This document shows, piece after piece, positions 56,631 to 64,000 of a DNA stretch of 64,000 nucleotides; the stretch's first letter is position 1, and the number at the start of each line of letters is the position of its first letter. The stretch is from Isoetes taiwanensis (Eukaryota; Streptophyta; Lycopodiopsida; Isoetales; Isoetaceae). The notes beneath the pieces were generated by a model, which saw nothing but the letters and a program-made list of their open reading frames with translations, had not been told where the DNA came from and did not search any database. Made by a program: the position numbers and the translations under genes. Where the stretch lies: positions 19,523,018 to 19,587,017 of the forward strand of contig JAJEKV010000020.1 in NCBI GenBank assembly GCA_021234155.1, in the 5' to 3' direction.

Positions 56631-56635
56631 TATTG

Positions 56636-57261
56636 AATTTGTATGATATATTCTCCATTTTGGATATTTGATGATGTGAGAAGTATGTAGGAATTGTGGC
56701 TGATGGGCAAATAGAGATGTATATCACTTGCAACAAAACAATTGCCCAAAAAGAAGAGTTTGGATCGGAAACATAAATGGCTGTAAATTATTGTAGAGTT
56801 TTTTTGTTCATTCAATCACACGGTCAGCAGGATGAATTAACCTTGATAATCTGGCCCAGGCAGAAGTTGAACTTCATCTGTGATCATCTAATTTTATTGT
56901 TGTCTGATACTTAAAACGTTGTTTATCTTCTTAAATTTCTGTTCTAATATCCTAGCCAAAGAAAATTGGATCATTCCTGGAATTCTCTAATTTTATAAAG
57001 AGTGAATTTCCAGTTTCTGGCTATTTCTGTGCCAATACTATGTATTTCTCATTTTAGATGAATACAACCCTCCACCTTGATTTAAAAAAGAAAAAAAAAA
57101 AGGAAAAAGAACTAGCAAAAAGGCGCAACAGGAGGTTTGGACAGTTTTAGACTTGGATTTAGTTTTGCATTTAATTAGGTTAGATTGTCGAAAACAACAT
57201 TTATTAGACAAATTTTTAGTAACAAAATATTCAAAGTTGCAACTATGTAGTAAATGTTAGA
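56636..57261. other. Unassigned stretch
   Basis: No gene. An A-rich run (AAAAAAGAAAAAAAAAAAGG, about 57087-57107) could be a retroposon tail on the + strand, but no body was identified upstream. Confidence 0.35.
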
Positions 57262-57620
57262 TTCTAGAATGGGACTCGCATGAAACCAACAAACCGCCCG
57301 AATACCAAAGGACTTACTTACAAACTAGGATCGAGGACGAAGGTCACAGGACGAAGGCTAAAGGTCGGAAAAGGACAGCAAGAAAGAAATGCCAAATTGG
57401 CCAAATCAAGCAGGAAGAAGCCCCTCCCCTGCCTGGGAAACAATTCAAAGAGAATAAGGTACTGCTGAGAGAAGAGGAAGCGCCGATGAGAAGTCGAAGA
57501 AGAAACGCGCCTAAAATAGCGAACTCCCAACCAGAACGAGCATGTGCCGCTCGCATGCATGCAAAACATGCATGCTCGTCCCATTCTAGAATGGTGATCC
57601 GATGTCTCGGATCGATGGGA
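57262..57620 (-). repeat. Repeat family R, full copy
   Basis: It begins TTCTAGAATGGGACTCGCAT. Inside, GCATGCATG-CAAAA-CATGCATGC (about 57555-57577) is a perfect palindrome with paired RY (CATGCATG) motifs. The end carries CATTCTAGAATGG and ATCCGATGTCTCGGATCGAT, both palindromic. Other copies: 57621-57825 (first half), 58265-58443 (second half) and 25607-25645 (inverted fragment). On the minus strand it has pyrimidine-rich, leader-like composition. No coding function is supported. Confidence 0.85.
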
Positions 57621-57825
57621 TTCTAGAATGGGACTCGCATGAAACCAACAAACCGCCCGAATACCAAATGACTTCCTTAACAAACTAGAATCGAGGACGA
57701 AGGTCACAGGATGAAGGCTAAAGGCCGAGAAAGGACAGCATGAAAGAAACGCCAAATTGGCCAAACCAGGCAGGAAGAAGCCCCTCCCCTGCCTGGAAAC
57801 AATTCAAAGAGAATAAGGTACTGCT
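57621..57825 (-). repeat. Repeat family R, first half
   Basis: Near-identical to 57262-57467. It stops after a 23-bp sequence (57803-57825) that is repeated at 58265-58287, where the second half resumes. Confidence 0.85.
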
Positions 57826-58264
57826 TTAGACTTGCTTCTCATTCATCTCAGCAGATTTTCTACAATGGTGGATAGTGGGTAGCTGCACACATGCGAACTA
57901 CCCATAAAAAATAAAGGGAAAATCCAATTATATCATTTGGACCCCAACAAAATACAATGCTAATAGAGACTGGGCTAGTGTACCTGCCGAAAGCTTATCA
58001 CCGGGATTAAAAAACCCCGCCCTTTCGGGTTTTCGAGGAAAAACCCTAGTGATAAGCCTTCGGAAAGAGGCTTGGACAAACGTAAGCATAAAAATCGCTC
58101 CCAAAACCCACGAATGGAAAAGTCAAAACAGATGCCGCTCGCTAACCTGTACCTGCACATCACCAACAAAACAACAAGACAAAACAAACCTCCCAGAGTG
58201 GAGGGGCTGATTACGCGCGTGCCACGCGATAAAAATACAATAACAAAGAAGGGGGGAGGGTGGG
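57826..58264. mobile_element. ~440-bp insertion splitting a family R copy
   Basis: It is flanked by 23-bp exact direct repeats (57803-57825 and 58265-58287), so it interrupts what would otherwise be a complete family R copy. Inside, CCGAAAGCTTATCAC (57987-58001) and GTGATAAGCCTTCGG (58049-58063) form an inverted repeat around a second GGGATTAAAAAACCCCG/CGGGTTTTC hairpin. No coding. The class is unknown; a retroposon with a target duplication would fit. Confidence 0.55.
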
Positions 58265-58443
58265 TTCAAAGAGAATAAGGTACTGCTGAGAGAGGAGGAA
58301 GCGCCGATGAGATGTTGATGCAGAAACGCGCCTAAAATAGCGAACTCCCAACCAAAATGGGCATGCGCCGCCCGCATGCATGCAAAACATGCATCCTCGT
58401 CCCATTCTAGAATGGCGATCCGATGTCTCGGATCGATGGGATT
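58265..58443 (-). repeat. Repeat family R, second half
   Basis: Matches the second half of 57262-57620, including the RY palindrome (about 58369-58391) and the closing CGATGTCTCGGATCGATGGG. Confidence 0.85.
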
Positions 58444-60820
58444 AAAAACAAAAATGAAGATGGTCATCAATGTTCCCTCCTCTCAGTCGACACATGCAGA
58501 TGCTTCCACCTCACAACAAGTCTCTCAAAATTCCACTCACATCGTTCAACACCTCCTTTGCCTCTTCAGCCCCTAGTTCCTCCACCCACTCGGCGAGCAC
58601 TGTACCAGTATGAACAAATTATTGCTGGTTGCATGATCAAACTTCAGGAATCCCAAGAACATCTCATGAATGGAATAAAAGAATACATGGAGTCCACGGA
58701 CGTTTTGCAACGTGATCTCCAGGCGGCCCACACTCAAGTTCAGACTCTCGAAGAAAGTCTTAAGAGTAAGCGCAACATTTTGCTTGAAACTCGTGACGCT
58801 CTCAAGTATGAGCAGAGACACGCGTTGCACTGGAAGATCAGCAAACTCAATTGCAAGCAACTATCAGGGAGCTCCTGGCTCAGATCAAGGAAAAAGACAA
58901 GATTCTTGTTGACACTCAGGCACTTTACACGAGAATGAATACACTCGTCAACAACATGTCACCACGCAAGCAGAAATTCGCACTTCTGTTTTAGAAGGCC
59001 AGCTTGCAGCAGTACAGACACAAGTCACGGCCTTGCAAATCCAGCTCTCTGAGCCTCAGAAACAGAAGCTGATAGATGATACAGAAATTACTAGTCTTCA
59101 GATGCAAGTTTCCACCCACGACCCTTCATCTTCACTCGCCACTCATTCTCATAGAAATATCAGGGACCAACTCCGTCTTTTCACTGAGAAAGTCAATAAA
59201 ATTCAGGATATGGAACAATATGGAACATCAATTGTAGCAGGCCATTCGGTCAGCTGATGAAGCTCACACTCAGCATGAGACTTACATCTCCTTGGCTGTC
59301 CACATTCCAGGAGATTTTCCAAAACCCACGAGCTATCTGGATTATGTGCTCTCTAGAAGACATCTTTTCATGCTCAAGTAGTACTCTGCCAATGGCACAC
59401 TTCATGGTTCTCTCACAAGTAAAGATCTCCTGACCATCTGGCCTGATCTTTACCTTGAAGACAAAGGTCTTCTTTGTGCTATTCTGATATATCGGCTCAT
59501 TCCCTGTAAAGATGCTGAATTCTTTATTTTTCGTCTGGTTCAACCAATGGCATATATTATGCATGACTTTTATTTGGCTGACACACAGGAAAAGTCTGAT
59601 GATGGTCCACATCGTGCCTTTCAAGGTGACCCAAATGCCAAATGGTTGCTACAGCCTGAGAACAAATATCTTCATGATCAGTCATGAATCAATGCCCTTA
59701 AGGTGGAATACATGCCTGAGCTTGCTCAGCATTTGGCCCTCTGGATAGCAAAAACAGTGCAGCAAGTCTGCAAGAACTTGCACGAAGAAATGGGGATTCA
59801 GTTTGCTTAGATATATCTACAGCACCTTCGTGGGTTTAACAGCCTCCATGCTTATCTTGAAATTGAGACCATTTCAGTTGAATGGGTTCCTCCCCCTGTC
59901 AACATCCTCCTTTCCTGTTCTGACTGGAAACATTGGTATCAAACTCTGGATACCGACCTCCTTCAAGAGTTCCGTGATCAAGCCCAGCAGCCGATGATGC
60001 AGCCTCCACCTCAGCATAACACTCTGTATGCATCATTAGGTGCACCACCATGCCGTCAATTCCTCAATTCGGATTAGTGTTCTTCCTTTTGGACTCGCTA
60101 TTGGACCCCGGCTCATATATCAACAGATCTTAGGCAGGAAGGAGAAACTTTGGATCAAACTTGGAATTGGATCTATATTCCGAATGAATGTGGCTGACAG
60201 AACCCCACTCAGGCTGTTTGGGGACTCATACAATTCTTGGAGCATGCTGCTATGTCTTCTGACCCGTCAGTTCACCGTCAAGTAGGTTTCTGTGCAGCGC
60301 TGAAGTGCCTTCTCCAATGTTCAATGCTCGACGCCGTCCTATTTATTATTGTAATCCAAATGCAAGTGCCGGTACTTTTGGACTTCAGACTTGCCTACTT
60401 ATTGAATGTCAGTATGTTCCTGCGGAAGCCCACCGTGCTTTTGAAGACATGGCACAGTCTGGGTTTCTGATCGATGCGTCACCATCTATTGGGGTACATA
60501 CTGCAAATGCGCTGAAAGATCGACAAGATCTCATCCAAAAATATCACTCTGAAGCACGTCCTCACAGCAGGCAGGATGAGGTTCCTAGTTTTCCCCCTAC
60601 TGAGTCTGTTCCTGCTTTTCTCTCCTCCGAGTGTTCTTTGGTGGGCGGGAGTGTTAGTCCTGTGCAACCATGCACAGGACTATTCCTTAATTCCACGCAG
60701 GGCAGAGCCAAGGGACCAAGTCAAGCATCAGGTAGCAGACCCACATCCCCGTCGAAGACCACGCAGAAGTCCATGCCCCAGTCAGAGAAGAGAGTTAGAC
60801 AAGACAAATGACGGCCTTCG
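58444..60820 (+). pseudogene. Decayed long coding region of unknown family
   Basis: Several + strand frames succeed one another with stops and shifts but coherent content. A coiled-coil-like part is at about 58570-59250 (QEHLMNGIKEYMESTDVLQR, LQAAHTQVQTLEESLKSKRN, then LQIQLSEPQKQKLID). A globular part lies at about 59285-59810 (HIPGDFPKPTSYLDYVLSRR, DLYLEDKGLLCAILIYRLIP, HDFYLADTQEKSDDGPHRAF). A Ser/Pro-rich basic tail at 60600-60811 ends KSMPQSEKRVRQDK. I recognise no family. It could be a host gene relic or the first ORF of a retroelement. Confidence 0.45.
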
Positions 60821-61044
60821 GGGAGTTCGGCCTTAAGTTAACGGGATTCCAGGCACTAATGACGGCACTGCAAGATTCCCTTTTAAATCATGCATATAAT
60901 TCAGGAGTCGGTAACCGATATCTGCCATCTACCTATTTTGGGCCCAATACCATTGTACTATATATATATCAGTAAAGATAGATCTTGACTTTTTAGATGA
61001 GATTTTAGTGTTGTCTCGTTTCATTACTCTCGCTTGACGATAGT
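60821..61044. other. Unassigned, with a short TA tract
   Basis: ACTATATATATATC at about 60958-60971. No gene. Confidence 0.4.
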
Positions 61045-61848
61045 TCATGTGCTCTTATTGATATTCAAGGAGTCGTATCTTGGCAAATTGTCTCTTGAGT
61101 TTCTGCCTATTTCCTTCTTTCTTTTATGATCTCTTTGCAAAATCTCGCATGACACTCTGCTAGGGTTTGCCTGCTTGATCCAAGGGTCCTCACAGAGGGC
61201 TGTCTTGCAAGTGATCCCGAACCTAGAGCCTAAACAGGCAAGTGAAGAACAATGATAAGACTTAGCAATGCTATCTTGAGCGTATTGGAGAACGCAATCA
61301 TCTGCCATATCCAGACCTTTGAAGACTACCAGTCTCCCTCTTTTCCAGATAGTCCATAACAACCAACCTGTTGTTTTATAAAAAACCTGCCTTTGTAACT
61401 TCGTCCAAGTACTTGGGCAAATTGCCAAAAGCACTTGTTGACTTGTTATTGAGACCTGAAAAAGGGAGAACAACCAATCCCATACATGTCTACGGTGGCC
61501 ACACATGAAAAAGAAATGCTCAATGGTTTCAAAGCTCCGCTTATATACTGGATATAAATCTGATATTCTAGGGTCAAACCTGTGGACATGCACATTAACC
61601 CAAAGACATTTGTGAAGAATTTGGCACCAGGGTATTGCCTCTTTAGGATGAAGTAGCTTATCTCATGTCCAAGTCCATGCCTGCTGCCATTGAGGAGGAG
61701 GGATTTGAAGGGACTACTTATTAGAAGGAGGAAAAATATCAGTATCAAAGGAACATCTTATACATAGAGTTCACAAGTCTACATTTCTTAATCTCCTGAT
61801 GACAAACCCATGCCAAAATATTTTCTTGTTGTGGCAGAATAGGCTGTA
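61045..61848 (-). mobile_element. LINE C-terminal zf-RVT part, minus strand
   Basis: The minus-strand frame at 61593-61045 reads VHRFDPRISDLYPVYKRSFE, TIEHFFFMCGHRRHVWDWL and TTGWLLWTIWKRGRLVVFKG. Upstream on that strand are DKLLHPKEA and CLWVN. It is the same family as 10118-10740. The first zinc Cys pair is changed (YPVY where CPLC is expected), so the copy is decayed. It continues on the other side of the SINE-like units at 62664-64000. Confidence 0.8.
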
Positions 61849-62232
61849 GAATATGTAGCAAAATAACAGGGGGTTCCAGGGGGATTTGATATAGATATAA
61901 TTCTTGAAACCATAGACCATATTCCTAAAGCAATTCAATGGGTTATTAGAAAAAAAAAACATAGATTTAAGATAAAAAATAGTCACATTAGCTCACTAGA
62001 TAGATTGGTTAAAGTAGTCGTATTAGGATATTTTGGTAGAGGTTCGAATCCCCGTATTTCATATTCTAAAAGCTTAAGCGAAACCGTATAGAGGCTCGAT
62101 ATACCATCAAAACCTTAGGCAAACTCGTATTCGACATCTTAAATCATAGGCGTCCCCAATCATAATTGAGTATAATCGAGAGGTGTCCAGAAGCTCCAAC
62201 ATACAATCTGGGCCGTAGGATTGACAGATCCG
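61849..62232 (+). mobile_element. tRNA-derived SINE-like unit 1
   Basis: Contains an A-box-like stretch TTAGCTCACTAGATAGATTG (from 61988), then GTTAAAG, and a perfect B box GGTTCGAATCC (62041-62051), about 50 bp apart. An A-run and CATAGATTTAAGATA precede the A box. The body runs through CCATCAAAACCTTAGGCAAA to GATTGACAGATCCG. It differs from unit 2 by 8-bp and 5-bp deletions. It sits within the minus-strand LINE. Confidence 0.7.
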
Positions 62233-62265
62233 ACGACTGTGGTAGTCCAGGATGCACCTCGTTTA

Positions 62266-62663
62266 GAATATGTAGCAAAATAACAGGGGGTTCCAGGGGG
62301 ATTTGATATAGATATAATTCTTGAAACCATAGACCATATTCCTAAAACAATTCAATGGGTTATTAGAAAAAAAAAAACATAGATTTAAGATAAAAAATAG
62401 TCACATTAGCTCACTAGATAGATTGGTTAAAGTAGTCGTATTAGGACATTGAGTTATTTTGGTAGAGGTTCGAATCCCCGTATTTCATATTCTAAAAGCT
62501 TAAGCGAAACCGTATAGAGGCTCGATATACCATCAAAACCTTAGGCAAACTCGTATTCGACATCTTAAATCATAGGCGTCCCCAATCATAATTGAGTATA
62601 ATCGAAACGAGAGGTGTCCAGAAGCTCCAACATACAATCTGGGCCGTAGGATTGACAGATCCG
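62266..62663 (+). mobile_element. tRNA-derived SINE-like unit 2
   Basis: Near-identical tandem copy of unit 1, with the B box at 62467-62477. It keeps the CATTGAGTTA segment also present in the diverged copy at 42061-42350, so it is closer to the ancestral form than unit 1. Confidence 0.7.
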
Positions 62664-64000
62664 CATAAGACTCTAGCCATTTTCGAACGTCTTTGAGTCA
62701 ATGAATGCACAGTAAACAAAGTGGTGCATTATCAGCCAAGGTATCTGCCAACAAAGTGCAGTCAGCTGAGCACAAGTGGTTGGGTTGATGTGAAATAACA
62801 TTTTGATTGTATGCCATGAATTTAACAAGCCCTTTAAAAGGGAGAAGCATTAGGATAAGGCCGCATTTCATAGAATAGACTCCATGGAAGAACTGGTTTA
62901 AGTGTGGCTTTATCAAAAGAGATACAATTGGTAAGAGCATGTGCAGTAAGCCGTAACCCAGGAGAATCATCCTTACTTATGGCTTCCAAATGAATTTAGA
63001 TATCATGACCTTACTCTGCAAATGGAAATCTGTCATGACCTTACTCTGCAAATGGAAATTTGTCACAATCTCCTGAAACTTTGATTGGGAAGCAAGAATA
63101 GCAGAAGCAATATAGATATGAGTGTTGCTTAAGAATGCTTAGCAACTGTCATCCTTCCAGGCATAGAAAGTTTATCAGTATCCCACCAAAAAAGATGCCT
63201 CCATAGCCCCTTTATCATGACATCTCAAGCATCAAAGGTTGAGACATGAATACCCACAGGAATACCAAGAAGTTTGGTTGCCTTTCTATGAGGCAACACC
63301 TTCTAGGGATAAGCAAAAACAGATGGTGGTACTTCATCGTCTAGGTTCCATAGAGCAGAACACTTTTGTCAACCGACCAAAACTCCATAGGCTAAGGAAA
63401 ATGTGCTTGGAAAAGCTTTGCATTTTCGAGATTATCATCTTTTGCTATAAAAATAGAAAGGCATCATCTGCACACTGATTACATATTTCTTGAGAGCCAT
63501 TCACCATAGGTAGACTCCTGATCACATCATCCTCAGCAACACTAGAAAATAATCGTGAGAGCACCTTTGTCACTATTGTAAAAAGCAATGGAGCCAAGAG
63601 GCAATCTTGGCGAACTCCTCTACCAATAGAAAACACTGCAGAGGGCTCTCTTTATAAGAGTATCGTAGATCTTATAGAAGTATGCAGCCTCATCACATCC
63701 CTTGTGAATGGGATACCGAACCTTAAGGCTCATAAACACTTCTCTAAAAAACTCCAATCCACATTATTATAAGCCTTGGCAAAGTCAAGTTTGAGGTATA
63801 CTATGCAATGGGCCTTTAGCCTTGCCCAATACATGCCTTCATATGCCGCGTCAACATTATCAAGGATACACCTTTTAGGCAAGAATCTTGTTTGGGTGGG
63901 AGAACAACACGAAGCTTATCTGCTAAAGCTTTTGCTATATATTCTAAATGCTTGGATTACCCCGGTGCACTCTGAACTACCTTGATTGCCGGATCCGTCC
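62664..64000 (-). mobile_element. LINE reverse transcriptase, minus strand, running off the window
   Basis: Reading from 64000 down the minus strand, with stops and shifts: CILDNVDAAYEGMYW, LKLDFAKAYNNVDWSFLEKC, RFGIPFTRDVMRLHTSI, then FSIGRGVRQDCLLAPLLFTI (63636-63577) and the active-site remnant QCADDAFLFL, where YADD has become CADD. FQGLVKF-like and NHLCSAD segments follow to 62698. A 30-bp tandem duplication lies at 63003-63062. With 61045-61848 this is one LINE interrupted by the SINE-like units. Confidence 0.88.

Noticed and set aside
57318-57764. 148-codon minus-strand ORF with internal duplication
   Set aside because: It spans two copies of the non-coding repeat family R and breaks in the third copy.
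1-64000. CRISPR arrays, operons, bacterial ribosome-binding sites and riboswitches
   Set aside because: The sequence is plant nuclear DNA with spliced genes and LTR elements; no spaced short direct-repeat array of CRISPR form was found.

Overview
The window is nuclear DNA of a land plant. It holds one convincing host gene, an intact class XI myosin with about 39 exons and short GT-AG introns, on the + strand at 26373-36359. The rest is a dense, nested field of retrotransposons and smaller repeats typical of plants. The exact lineage cannot be fixed from sequence alone. The small introns (about 60-665 bp) in a transposon-rich setting would suit a seed-free plant such as a lycophyte, but that is a guess. 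No CRISPR array, rRNA or canonical tRNA gene was seen.

Layout. 1-1310: the 3' end of a Ty1/copia element. 2372-8460: a broken Ty3/gypsy element (element A) with several insertions and a recognisable 3' LTR start. 8580-9134: a tandem array built from the LTR end and primer-binding site of a copia element. 10118-10740: a LINE 3' end on the minus strand. 11041-19626: an old chromodomain-type gypsy (chromovirus), split by a complete gypsy element B (11733-18824) that has a perfect 5-bp target duplication. 20083-21423 and 24482-24850: more minus-strand LINE pieces. 25180-25645: MITE-like and other short repeats. 26373-36359: myosin XI, with a poly(A) signal near 36949. 36975-42572: mostly unassigned, with one unknown ORF, a 63-bp near-perfect palindrome, a reduced minus-strand copia element and a SINE-like copy. 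42573-52847: a complete 10.3-kb gypsy element C with 2.0-kb LTRs and target duplication CATTC. 52853-54688: degenerate tandem repeats and a CACTA-like end. 54689-56630: a minus-strand solo LTR of the element C family with target duplication TATTG. 57262-58443: a repeat family with a palindromic RY motif. 58443-60811: a decayed coding region of unknown kind. 61045-64000: a minus-strand LINE interrupted by two tandem SINE-like units.

How the parts relate. Elements A and C belong to one gypsy lineage: their RT and integrase proteins align, and their LTRs begin with the same kind of hairpin although the sequence has changed. Element C carries an extra RNase H-like domain between protease and reverse transcriptase, while the RNase H after the RT has lost acidic residues. 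Elements B and C each have one in-frame stop between the Gag zinc knuckles and protease. Every element is inactivated by stops or frameshifts. Only the myosin gene appears functional; it would encode an actin-based motor for organelle transport and cytoplasmic streaming.
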